Shown here: positions 26,582 to 34,186 of the stretch, piece by piece
Position numbering within the stretch: position 1 is the first letter of the stretch
Layout of the letters: every line of letters begins with the position of its first letter
Origin: Rhizobium terrae
Lineage (GTDB): Bacteria; Pseudomonadota; Alphaproteobacteria; Rhizobiales; Rhizobiaceae
Assembly: GCF_003425685.1 (NCBI RefSeq)
Contig: NZ_QJKM01000016.1
Coordinates: 1 to 64,000, forward strand
Direction of reading: 5' to 3'
DNA: 64,000 nt
Program-made: the position numbers and the translations under genes
Notes under the pieces: model-generated
The model's input: the letters and a program-made list of their open reading frames with translations, nothing else
Databases searched by the model: none
What the model was told of the DNA's origin: nothing

Positions 26582-27127
26582 CTAGCTCAGGTAGATCAGG
26601 GGAAACATCACCAGCCAGACGATGTCGATGACATGCCAGACGGTCGTCAGTGTGACGATCGTCGAGCGTTCGGGCCGGATCGCCGCCCATAGGAAGAGAA
26701 GGCCCACGAAGGCGACGTGCGCGAGGTGAAAACCGGTGATGAGGAAGTAGAGCTCGAAGAAGACCTGCAGGTTCGCGTCCCCCGTCGCCGCCCATTCGGT
26801 GCTGTATTCGGCAAACTTCAGAATGACGAACAGCAAACCCAGGAGTGCCGTGCCGAGCAGGAAAAGACGTTGCCGGCGCGGCTTCCCATGCGAGCTGGCG
26901 GCAAGCGCCGCCTGCCAGCTGCTGGCCAGCAGCACGACGGTGTTGAACCCTGCCAGCCTCGGCGCGAGGTGGAGCTTTGCAAGCTCAAAGCTCTCCGGAT
27001 GCAGCATGGACATGACGACATAGCCGGTCAGCAGGATCCCGAAAGCCGCGAGCTCGCCCCAGACGAGCACCCAGAGAAGAAGGTCACCGCCTTCGTCCCG
27101 CTCTTCGCTAGTCGAGATCGCCGCCAT
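26582..27127 (-). CDS. norE: NorE, cytochrome c oxidase subunit III-like protein
   Basis: A 181-residue, five-helix membrane protein of the COX3 family (ELAAFGILLTGYVVM, FELYFLITGFHLAHVAFVG, WHVIDIVWLVMFPLIYL). NorE is required for full NO reductase activity in some denitrifiers. It is followed by norF. Its ATG is 65 bp from the centre of a box shared with the divergent small gene. Confidence 0.88.
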   Translation of the reverse strand: MAAISTSEERDEGGDLLLWVLVWGELAAFGILLTGYVVMSMLHPESFELAKLHLAPRLAGFNTVVLLASSWQAALAASSHGKPRRQRLFLLGTALLGLLFVILKFAEYSTEWAATGDANLQVFFELYFLITGFHLAHVAFVGLLFLWAAIRPERSTIVTLTTVWHVIDIVWLVMFPLIYLS

Positions 27128-27185
27128 TCAGATGTCTCCGATAGTCTTCCGCAACGGAAGATGGAGGCAATGCCGACGCCGCTCT

Positions 27186-27199
27186 TTGTCATATCGCAA
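27186..27199. promoter_or_regulatory. FNR/NnrR-type box shared by norE and the divergent small ORF
   Basis: TTTGTCATATCGCAAAG. The centre 27192.5 is 65.5 bp from the norE ATG and 57.5 bp from the ATG of the 51-codon gene. Both distances suit activation at -41.5 with short leaders (~24 and ~16 nt). Confidence 0.75.
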
Positions 27200-27249
27200 A
27201 GAAACGGCAGATAGAGGGTTTAGGATGGAGGGCAAACCGAGGATTTGTC

Positions 27250-27405
27250 ATGTCTGATGCACAAGCCGGCCTTCTCATGGCCGCTCCGATCATTGTCATA
27301 TTCGCCATAGCCCTGAAGCGGATGGGCGTCCTGCAGGGCTACAGTTCGTTCGCCGCCGTCGTCTTTTCCGTCGCCATTGCGGGCGTTCTCTTCTGGCAAC
27401 AGTAA
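27250..27405 (+). CDS. 51-residue two-helix membrane protein before nnrU
   Basis: ATG 27250 with GAGG (27239-27242) 7 nt upstream opens a 51-codon frame starting MSDAQAGLLMAAPIIVIFAI. It has two membrane helices separated by a short polar loop (ALKRMGVLQGY) and ends with FWQQ. The box position and ribosome-binding site support a real gene. It occupies the place where some denitrifiers carry nnrT, but I cannot confirm that identity. Confidence 0.65.
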   Translation: MSDAQAGLLMAAPIIVIFAIALKRMGVLQGYSSFAAVVFSVAIAGVLFWQQ

Positions 27406-27414
27406 GCAGCCCCC

Positions 27415-28079
27415 ATGGCACAGTTTCTGCTGGCTTTTGCGGCCTTCATCGCCTTGCAAACATCCGCGGCACGCTGATCGGTTGGGTAGGGCACGGCACC
27501 TATATCGCCGCCTATTCCGTCGTCTCCACGGCGGCTTTGGCCTGGCTCTTCCTGTCCGCTCTCAACCTCGACTACGTGGAAATCTGGCAACCCAGGCCGT
27601 GGCAGGCGTGGGTTGCCTTCGCGCTTTGCCCGACGGGGTTCTTCCTGGTCCTGGCCGGCCTGTTCAGCCGGAACCCCTTCTCGATCTCGTTCAGGAAGGG
27701 AAGGGAGCCGGACGCAATCGTGGCTCTTACCCGCCATCCGGTTCTATGGGGCTTTCTCTGCTGGTCGGTCGGGCATATTCCTCCCAATGGCGATCTGCGC
27801 TCGTTGCTTCTCTTCGGAGGATTCGCACTGTTTTCCGCCGGTGGGCTGTTCATGCTCGAAAAGCGGGCGCGTCGGACGTTTGGCCCTACCTGGCCGTCGG
27901 CCTCGTTACAGACTTCGGTGTTTCCGTTCGCTGCGGTGATGAGGGGCGCAAACCGGCTGAGGATCGATATGCCGATGGCTGCGACGCTGCTCTGCACCGT
28001 CCTATTGCTCGTCTGGCTTCTCGGCGGTGGCCATGCCGTTTTGTTGGGGGCCGATCCGTTCCTTTTCCTTCGAGCCTGA
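27415..28079 (+). pseudogene. nnrU: NnrU-family membrane protein, frameshifted near the N-terminus
   Basis: ATG 27415 reads MAQFLLAFAAFIALQ, the typical NnrU first helix, but hits TGA at 27475. From about 27459 the frame two bases on continues with NIRGTLIGWVGHGTYIAAYS and runs to 28079 with the usual NnrU features (ALTRHPVLWGFLCWSVGHI, FSAGGLFMLEKRARRTFGP). A small non-multiple-of-three deletion around 27456-27465 would explain it, as the loop expected between helix 1 and NIRG is also missing. A TTG at 27537 could start a shortened protein. Either a true inactivation or a base-calling error. Confidence 0.75.
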
Positions 28080-28119
28080 CCTCGATCTGGCCTGCGGCTC
28101 CAGCCGGCGTTTTGTTTGC

Positions 28120-29064
28120 TCAGGCTCCCCCATGCGCTATATCACGGGCGCGAGCCACCCAGGCGGCGCCTTCCCGCGCATGATGAAAACCATTCGACAA
28201 CGGAGCCGCCGGATAGATATCGCGCAGCTGGACGATTGCCTCGTCCGCCCCGAGCATACCGTCGAGCACCGCGCGATAGAGCCCGGCAATCGCCACCATG
28301 TCGCAGTCCTGCGGCGACAGCCGGAGTGCCGAAACGCCGCAGGCGGCGAGGTCGACGAGTTCGCCCAGAAGGGCCTGGCAGGTGTGGGACACGGTCTGTA
28401 CGCCGTTCAGGACCAGGAAGGATTGCCGGTCGAGCGTCTTCACCGGCAGGCCGTCCGGGTCGTCCCCGCAGACGAACTGGCAATTGTCCTTGATCTTGCC
28501 CTTGGACCTGGCATGCGCGCATCGCGCGGAGATGGCGAGCGGCATGCGCCCGAAGGCGAAGACCTCGAAGGCGATGCCGGGCGCATCGGCGACGATCGTC
28601 TCGACCGACGTGAAGGGCAGTTCGGGCGGCAGGCAGATCCTGGTCGCTCCGCGGCTGGCGAGCAGCCGGGCCGTCGGCGCGTTGTAGACGTTGACCAGCG
28701 GACCGATATCGTGAGGCTTGCCGTTCAGCAGTCCAAGCGCGGAGAGGTCGTTGGCCTCGATCATGTGCTCGCTGTCGGCGACGAGTTCGCGGATCTGGCG
28801 GTTCTCCCGTTCCAGGGTGACGAGCGACAGCGTCGACAGGACCACCGTCTTGCCGGCGGCTTCCAATCTCTCGATCACCTCGGCGAGATGCGGTTCGATA
28901 AAATGCTGGCGCTTGGAACAGACGGTTTCGCCGATCACCACCCGGTCTACCGGTGCCTCGTCGGCGATACGGAAATGGAAGTCCCGCCATTTGGGACCAT
29001 CCCAGAGATAATAGACGGGTCCCATCGTCAGGGAGGGCGAGGTTCCATGGTGGCTCATGATCAT
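28120..29064 (-). CDS. ubiV: UbiV, O2-independent ubiquinone hydroxylation protein (U32 family)
   Basis: A 314-residue peptidase-U32-like protein. Cluster-type cysteines are visible in GETVCSKR, SARCAHARSK and DNCQFVC, the pattern of UbiV, which with UbiU hydroxylates the quinone ring without oxygen. ATG 29064 overlaps the ubiU stop as ATGA. Third gene of the ubiT-ubiU-ubiV operon. Confidence 0.9.
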   Translation of the reverse strand: MIMSHHGTSPSLTMGPVYYLWDGPKWRDFHFRIADEAPVDRVVIGETVCSKRQHFIEPHLAEVIERLEAAGKTVVLSTLSLVTLERENRQIRELVADSEHMIEANDLSALGLLNGKPHDIGPLVNVYNAPTARLLASRGATRICLPPELPFTSVETIVADAPGIAFEVFAFGRMPLAISARCAHARSKGKIKDNCQFVCGDDPDGLPVKTLDRQSFLVLNGVQTVSHTCQALLGELVDLAACGVSALRLSPQDCDMVAIAGLYRAVLDGMLGADEAIVQLRDIYPAAPLSNGFHHAREGAAWVARARDIAHGGA

Positions 29065-30038
29065 CTCCAGCGCTTCTCATAGGCGCCGGACGTCGTCTTC
29101 TGGCCTTCGCTGAGACCGCGCAGGCGCGTCAGAAGAGCGGTTCGCTGCGCTGGGCTGGCCGACAGGGCCTTTTTCAGGGTCGAGACGACTTCGGCGACAT
29201 AGGCCTTGCCCCGCTGGCGGCCCTCGATCTTCAGCGCACTGACGCCTGCTGCCGAAAGCGCGTCGATCTCGCTCATCACATCGAGGGAAACCGGATCCTC
29301 GAATGCGTAGGCGGGGCTGTCGGCAATGTCGAAACGGCCCTTACACAGGGTGGGATAACCGGCCGCCTCGCCGGCAGGGAAACGGTTGATCGTGTAGTCT
29401 CCAAGTTCGGAGACCAATTCCTTGCCCTCCTGACGATAGCGCACGTGGCTTGCCGGCGAGCATACGCCGTTCATGTTCGGCGACTTTCCTGTCGCATAGG
29501 AGGAAAGCGAACAGCGGCCCTCGGCCATGACGCAGAGCCCGCCGAACACGAAGACCTCGATCTCGCAGCGGATCTGCGGCGCGATGCGGGCGATGTCCGC
29601 AATGGTCAGCGTTCGCGGCAGGACGACCCTTTTGGCATGGAAGGCATCGACCAGGAAGTTGATCGCATCGACGTTCGAAGCGGAAGCCTGGACCGAGACG
29701 TGCAGCCGCTGTTGCGGATAGTGTTCCGCAACATGCGCCATCAGCCCGAAATCCGCTAGAATCAGCGCATCGGCCTTGAGGGCAACGGCATCCGCGGCAG
29801 CGCGGTACCAGATCTCCTCGTCCCCGGCGCGCATGAAGGTATTGAGCGCGACGAAGGTCTGCGTGCCATGCCGGCGGGCATAGGCGATCGCCTCGCGCAG
29901 TTCGTCGCGGCTGAAATTGAGGCCGGGAAAATTGCGGGCATTGGTTTCGTCGCGGAAGCCGCAATAGACCGCGTTGGCGCCTGCATCGACGGCCTCGCGA
30001 AAGGCTGCCGGCGTTCCGGCTGGACAGATCAGTTCCAT
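29061..30038 (-). CDS. ubiU: UbiU, O2-independent ubiquinone hydroxylation protein (U32 family)
   Basis: A 325-residue U32-family protein starting MELICPAGTPAAFREAVDAG. It has the four-Cys set FVFGGLC, AEGRC, NGVC and PTLCKGR that binds a 4Fe-4S cluster in UbiU. It forms a complex with UbiV. Upstream in-frame codons are open far beyond ATG 30038, but they overlap ubiT and give no family similarity. It overlaps ubiT by 10 bp. Confidence 0.9.
   Translation of the reverse strand: MELICPAGTPAAFREAVDAGANAVYCGFRDETNARNFPGLNFSRDELREAIAYARRHGTQTFVALNTFMRAGDEEIWYRAAADAVALKADALILADFGLMAHVAEHYPQQRLHVSVQASASNVDAINFLVDAFHAKRVVLPRTLTIADIARIAPQIRCEIEVFVFGGLCVMAEGRCSLSSYATGKSPNMNGVCSPASHVRYRQEGKELVSELGDYTINRFPAGEAAGYPTLCKGRFDIADSPAYAFEDPVSLDVMSEIDALSAAGVSALKIEGRQRGKAYVAEVVSTLKKALSASPAQRTALLTRLRGLSEGQKTTSGAYEKRWR
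29539..29539. other. UbiU cluster-cysteine region marker
   Basis: Approximate position in the ubiU gene of the segment encoding the AEGRC and NGVC cysteines (minus strand, about 29450-29560). Given only to help locate the iron-sulfur site. Confidence 0.3.
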
Positions 30039-30538
30039 GGCGAGGTCTCGTCGGTCAGCGCGCGGCGCCGGATATCCTGCGCCACCCTTCCGAAGAATGG
30101 CGCAAGGGGGCCGGCAAGCGTCGACAGATCGCGCGGCAGGTCGATGTCGGCGCCGTCGAGTGCATTGCGCATCGCAAGCATGGCCTCCATGTCGCCGGTG
30201 ACGGAAAGGTCGCGCGAGAAGAACAGAGCGTCGGCATCGCATCTGCCTTCGAGCAAGGAGAGCAGCAGGAAGAGCGGACCTTCGACCGAGGCATCGACCG
30301 GGCTCGGAATTGCCGGCTTTCGCGTGACGCGGATGGAAAGTGCCGCCGGCTCGACCGTGAAGGCGAGCGGCAGATCGCTCGGAAGAAAGGCGAATCGTTT
30401 TGTCTTGTGCTCGCCCAGCCGTTCGAAAAGGTCCGGATGCTTCTTCAGCACGCGTCGGAACAGCATTCCTGTCGCTCGTTCGATCGCTGGAAGCGGCATG
30501 TAGTTCAAGGGAAAAGCGAGCAAGCGGGGAAATTCCAT
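30029..30538 (-). CDS. ubiT: UbiT, SCP2-domain accessory factor of anaerobic ubiquinone synthesis
   Basis: A 169-residue SCP2/sterol-carrier-like protein: FAFLPSDLPLAFTVEP, then the beta-rich core ending in SVTGDMEAMLAMRNALDGADIDL. UbiT binds the lipid intermediate for the UbiUV complex. ATG 30538 gives the family's N-terminus (MEFPRLLAFPLNYMPL) and has AGGA about 9 nt upstream. First gene of the operon, behind the FNR/NnrR box at 30694. Confidence 0.88.
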   Translation of the reverse strand: MEFPRLLAFPLNYMPLPAIERATGMLFRRVLKKHPDLFERLGEHKTKRFAFLPSDLPLAFTVEPAALSIRVTRKPAIPSPVDASVEGPLFLLLSLLEGRCDADALFFSRDLSVTGDMEAMLAMRNALDGADIDLPRDLSTLAGPLAPFFGRVAQDIRRRALTDETSPWN

Positions 30539-30693
30539 ATTCAAGCATCCTGCTGAAATGCAGGGCACACGCTATCGGCTGCGAGGGCGGTCGTGTTTGA
30601 GCTGGCGCAAAGACGAGCGGTAGTTCCGTGCGGTCTCTTCGGTAGATCGCCGATTTGTCGATGGGTCTGCCCGCGGCACGGTTGCGTGCCTCT

Positions 30694-30707
30694 TTGCGAT
30701 ACATCAA
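30694..30707. promoter_or_regulatory. FNR/NnrR-type box between ubiT and the NIT-MCP gene
   Basis: TTTGCGATACATCAAAG, a near-consensus site. The centre 30700.5 is 162.5 bp from the ubiT ATG and 100.5 bp from the chemoreceptor ATG. It could control one or both divergent units. Confidence 0.75.
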
Positions 30708-30800
30708 AGAGGCGAGGGCGCGATGATGATAGGATGACTGTGCCGGGAATGAATTGCGGCATCTCGGCATGACGCCGGCCTCGATCGGAACCGTCGTCTA

Positions 30801-32951
30801 ATGCGCTTGTCTGATGTCGCAATCACCAAGAGAATCCTGCTCTCGGTCTGCATTCCGCTTCTTCTTGCCATCTGGCTTTCCTATGAGAGAATCGATAGCG
30901 ACCTGACCGTCTATCGCAATGCCGCGTATCTGACCGATGTGACCGAATATATCTCCAACATCGGCGAAGCCGTTCATCGGCTGCAGGCCGAGCGCGGAGG
31001 AAGCGCGACGGCGCTGAGCGGGAAGGCCACCGACATCGGCAAACGCCTGGAGAAAGTGCGGCTCGATTCCGATCAATGGATTGCGATCGTTACACAATCG
31101 GCTGTTGGCGGCATGACCGTGTCGCGCGAGGATCTTCAGGCGCTTGGCGAATTTCGTCGGAAGGTCGATGAAGCCCGCGTATCTTCGGATGAAAGCGGTG
31201 CGTTCTATACCCGCCTGATCTCACAGTTTCTTGCAATTCCGCGCGCTTTGGCTGTCCGCAACGCCGACAGCGAATTCGGGCCGGAACTTGCCGCCTACAA
31301 CCAGCTCTCCCAGGCCAAGGAATTCGCCGGGCAGGAGCGGGCGCTCGGCAATGCTGCGATCTCGTCCAGGCATATCGATGCCGCCAAGCTTCTGAAGCTC
31401 TCGCTCCTTTACGGCAGCCAGTCGAGCCTTCTCGACGGATTCAAGGTGAATTACCCCTTTCTGGCCCAGGATATGGATGCCGTCCGCACGGATGGCGACA
31501 CGCCCTTCGCGTCGATGCGCCAGCGGCTGCTGAGCTCCGGTGCCGATGCTGACTTATCGGGTTGGAATGCGGCGGAATGGCACACAGCAGCAACCGAACG
31601 CATCAATCGTCTTAGGATGATCGAGGAGAAGGCGCTGACATTCCTGCGGGAAGAGGCAGCCGACCTGGCAGGGCGCGAACTGAAGATCCTGGTGACGACG
31701 GGATCGATTTTGGCAGCCGCATTTGCGGCGGCACTTACGCTTTCGACGGTGATCGGCTTCGGCGTGGTTCGCCCGCTGCAAAAACTCACTGCAGCCGTAG
31801 AGCGACTGGCTGGAGGTGACGTCGGCGAGGCCTCGGTTACAGTCGACCGCAAGGATGAGATCGGAGCGCTCGCTCTTGCGGTGCGTCACGCGGTCGAGGC
31901 GGCCAAGCGGCGGGCGGAACTCGAGCACCAGGAGCAGATGCACCGCACGGCGGAGCGCCGGAAGGAAGCCGAGGCAATCGAACGGGAGCGTGCGGCTCGT
32001 TCCGCTGAACTCGAACTCGCGCTCGGGCAGCTGGACCATGGATTGAAGGCCTTGGCCGACGGCAATCTGCGCCATCGCATAACCCGGGAACTGGCGTCCA
32101 ATCTGGAGCCGCTCCGGCTCACTTATAACCAGTCGATCGAAACATTGGAAAACCTGGTATTTCTTGCCGGCAGCAATGCCAAGTCGATTAACCTTGCCTG
32201 TGCGGATCTGCATGACGCCGCCGACGACCTCGCCAGTCGTACCGCCGGCCAGGCCGCCGCGCTGGAGCAGGCCGCAGCGGCGCTGGAGGAAGTGGCAACG
32301 GCCGTAAGGATGTCGGCCGGTGGCGCCGAGGAAGCGAAAAAGTCGGTCGGCATCGCCAATGCCGACACGTCACAAGCGGCCAGGATCGTTGCCGACACGA
32401 TTGCTGCGATGCAGGAGATTTCCAAATCGTCCGATCAGATCGGGCAGATCATCGGAGTTATCGATGACATCGCGTTCCAGACAAATCTGCTTGCCCTCAA
32501 TGCAGGCGTTGAAGCGGCTCGTGCCGGAGAGGCCGGAAAGGGATTTGCGGTCGTAGCTCAGGAGGTACGAGAGCTTGCTCAACGCTCCGCGACGGCCGCC
32601 CGGGAGATCAAGGTTCTGGTCGCGAGCGCTTCCAGAGACGTTTCCGGCGGCGTTGCGCTTGTCGGGCAGGCCGGCGTCGCATTGGACGGCATCGAACAGC
32701 ACGTCCGGATGATCAATCAGCAGGTTTTAGGGATCGTGCAATCCTCGGCCGAACAATCCGTTGCGCTTGCGGAAATCGCCTCGACGATCAGTCAGCTCGA
32801 CCAGATCACCCAGCAGAATGCCTCGATGGTGGAACAGACGAACGCGGCCACGCAGTCGCTGGCAGGCGAGACGGAGAAGCTGCGGACACAGCTCGGCGCA
32901 TTTCAGACCACGGAAACCGGCATTGGCACGAAAAGGCGTGCTGCGGCGTAA
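30801..32951 (+). CDS. Methyl-accepting chemotaxis protein with NIT sensor domain
   Basis: A 716-residue chemoreceptor. TM1 is at about 13-27. A periplasmic NIT-type helical sensor follows, with the signature HRLQAERGGSATALSG near 59-74 and a second half SKEFAGQERALGNAAIS-like segment. TM2 is about 298-320, HAMP about 322-372, and the cytoplasmic signalling domain from about 450, with the conserved tip IGVIDDIAFQTNLLALNAGVEAA written here in part. NIT domains are proposed nitrate/nitrite sensors. The shared box with ubiT ties chemotaxis to the denitrification regulon. Confidence 0.88.
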   Translation: MRLSDVAITKRILLSVCIPLLLAIWLSYERIDSDLTVYRNAAYLTDVTEYISNIGEAVHRLQAERGGSATALSGKATDIGKRLEKVRLDSDQWIAIVTQSAVGGMTVSREDLQALGEFRRKVDEARVSSDESGAFYTRLISQFLAIPRALAVRNADSEFGPELAAYNQLSQAKEFAGQERALGNAAISSRHIDAAKLLKLSLLYGSQSSLLDGFKVNYPFLAQDMDAVRTDGDTPFASMRQRLLSSGADADLSGWNAAEWHTAATERINRLRMIEEKALTFLREEAADLAGRELKILVTTGSILAAAFAAALTLSTVIGFGVVRPLQKLTAAVERLAGGDVGEASVTVDRKDEIGALALAVRHAVEAAKRRAELEHQEQMHRTAERRKEAEAIERERAARSAELELALGQLDHGLKALADGNLRHRITRELASNLEPLRLTYNQSIETLENLVFLAGSNAKSINLACADLHDAADDLASRTAGQAAALEQAAAALEEVATAVRMSAGGAEEAKKSVGIANADTSQAARIVADTIAAMQEISKSSDQIGQIIGVIDDIAFQTNLLALNAGVEAARAGEAGKGFAVVAQEVRELAQRSATAAREIKVLVASASRDVSGGVALVGQAGVALDGIEQHVRMINQQVLGIVQSSAEQSVALAEIASTISQLDQITQQNASMVEQTNAATQSLAGETEKLRTQLGAFQTTETGIGTKRRAAA

Positions 32952-33079
32952 GGACACCGCAGCTCAGGGGAGACATGTTTTCCGGAGCCGGCGTGCTGCC
33001 GCGGATCTTGCGGAAGGGACGACTTCACCCTCCGCCAGCGGAAGAGAGGTCCAATCAACGCCTCGTGCTGCCGCGAGGT

Positions 33080-33370
33080 TCAGCCCTTTCGATCCCCAGA
33101 CCTATGGACTTGGCCTTGTCCACGAACGAAGGTCACTGTTTCGCTCTGGACTTCGTCTTCATTGCTGAGAATGGCCTGCCACAGCCGGTTTCCAAGGCGA
33201 ATGCTCAGGCGGCTGGTTCCCGCATCTTCGGCTTCGCCACGCTCGACCCTGCTTGCCACGAGGCCTTGGCGGATCCTTTGCCGGAAATCGTCGCGCGACA
33301 GGCCGAACCGATCGGCTATCTCACCGGATTCCAGGATAAAGTCCCCGCTGGGGTCCCGTTCGATACGCAT
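33080..33370 (-). CDS. DUF6522-like small protein, downstream of dnrN
   Basis: A 96-residue soluble protein (MRIERDPSGDFILESGEIADRF). It looks like the DUF6522 group: an N-terminal winged-helix-like segment (GEIADRFGLSRDDFRQRIRQGLVASRVERG) followed by a beta-strand-rich tail. GGAGG lies 7 nt before ATG 33370. It follows the RIC gene after a hairpin. Function unknown. Confidence 0.65.
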   Translation of the reverse strand: MRIERDPSGDFILESGEIADRFGLSRDDFRQRIRQGLVASRVERGEAEDAGTSRLSIRLGNRLWQAILSNEDEVQSETVTFVRGQGQVHRSGDRKG

Positions 33371-33390
33371 CGTTATTCCTCCGGTCGATG

Positions 33391-33420
33391 ACGTCGAGGC
33401 GTTGGAGGCTGCCTCGACGT
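33391..33420 (-). terminator. Intercistronic hairpin between dnrN and DUF6522 gene
   Basis: A perfect 10-bp stem ACGTCGAGGC / GCCTCGACGT with a 10-nt loop filling nearly all of the 51-bp gap. No T-run. It may attenuate or process the transcript. Confidence 0.55.
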
Positions 33421-33421
33421 T

Positions 33422-34084
33422 CTATGACATGGATTGAAAGCGGGGGAACAGTATTTCGTTTTCGAGATGCATGTGGACGACAAGGTCGTCGGTAAACTTG
33501 CGCAGGCCCGTATAGAGCGCCGTCCAGGATCTGCAGGCGCCTTCCGGCAAGGCAAGGCTGTGCGTTATGTGTTCTATGGCCTGCAGATGCCGTACTTCAT
33601 CCTCGTGCTCCTGGCGCATTTCAGCGATCGGATGTGCAATCACCGGGCTGCCGCCGCGTCGCATCATCGGAAAAAGCACCTGCTCTTCCTTCACCATGTG
33701 ACTTTCGAGTTCGTCGCGCAGCCGCGTCAGCGTCTGCGAAAGCCCGACCGGTGCCGAGGGGTGGCCACCGTGCACCCGCTCGACCTTCTGGGCGAGAGGA
33801 ATGAGCCAATCAAGCTCCTCGCGATGGATAGCATGATATCTTGTGAGAAGATGCCCGATCAATGCCAGCGTTTCCTGCGGCGCGTCCCGTCCCGAAGCGG
33901 CCTCGAGAGCCTCCAGATCGGCGATCAGGTCGGCTGGGACAAGGCCGGCCTGTTCGGCGGCCATGGACAGAGGCACGTCGCCGCCGCAGCAGAAGCTGAT
34001 GCCGTGGCGGCGGAAAAGCTCGGCGGCGCCCGGCAGTTCGGTGGCGATGGCGGCGACTGTGGTGTCCGGACCAATTTCATTCAT
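33422..34084 (-). CDS. dnrN: DnrN/RIC-family di-iron protein, iron-sulfur cluster repair
   Basis: A 220-residue protein with the N-terminal ScdA_N/DUF542 domain (PGAAELFRRHGISFCCGGD) and a hemerythrin-like four-helix bundle with metal-binding His/Glu residues (YHAIHREELDWL, HMVKEEQVLFPMM, HEDEVRHLQ, VVHMHLENEILFPRF). RIC proteins repair clusters damaged by NO. ATG 34084 has GAGGAG 6-7 nt upstream. No TTG-N8-CAA box is seen in the ~100-bp gap upstream. Confidence 0.92.
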   Translation of the reverse strand: MNEIGPDTTVAAIATELPGAAELFRRHGISFCCGGDVPLSMAAEQAGLVPADLIADLEALEAASGRDAPQETLALIGHLLTRYHAIHREELDWLIPLAQKVERVHGGHPSAPVGLSQTLTRLRDELESHMVKEEQVLFPMMRRGGSPVIAHPIAEMRQEHEDEVRHLQAIEHITHSLALPEGACRSWTALYTGLRKFTDDLVVHMHLENEILFPRFQSMS

Positions 34085-34186
34085 GATGTGCTCCTCGTCT
34101 GCGGATGGTTTCATGGTTGCGTTGAAGTGGTATCGTTGGTTGCGGAAGGCCTTTTGGCGTGCGTCGTTCCGCAGTCGGGTTGTTTG

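Noticed and set aside
34085..34186. Possible FNR/NnrR box upstream of dnrN
   Set aside because: Several TTG triplets are present but none is followed at the right distance by CAA.
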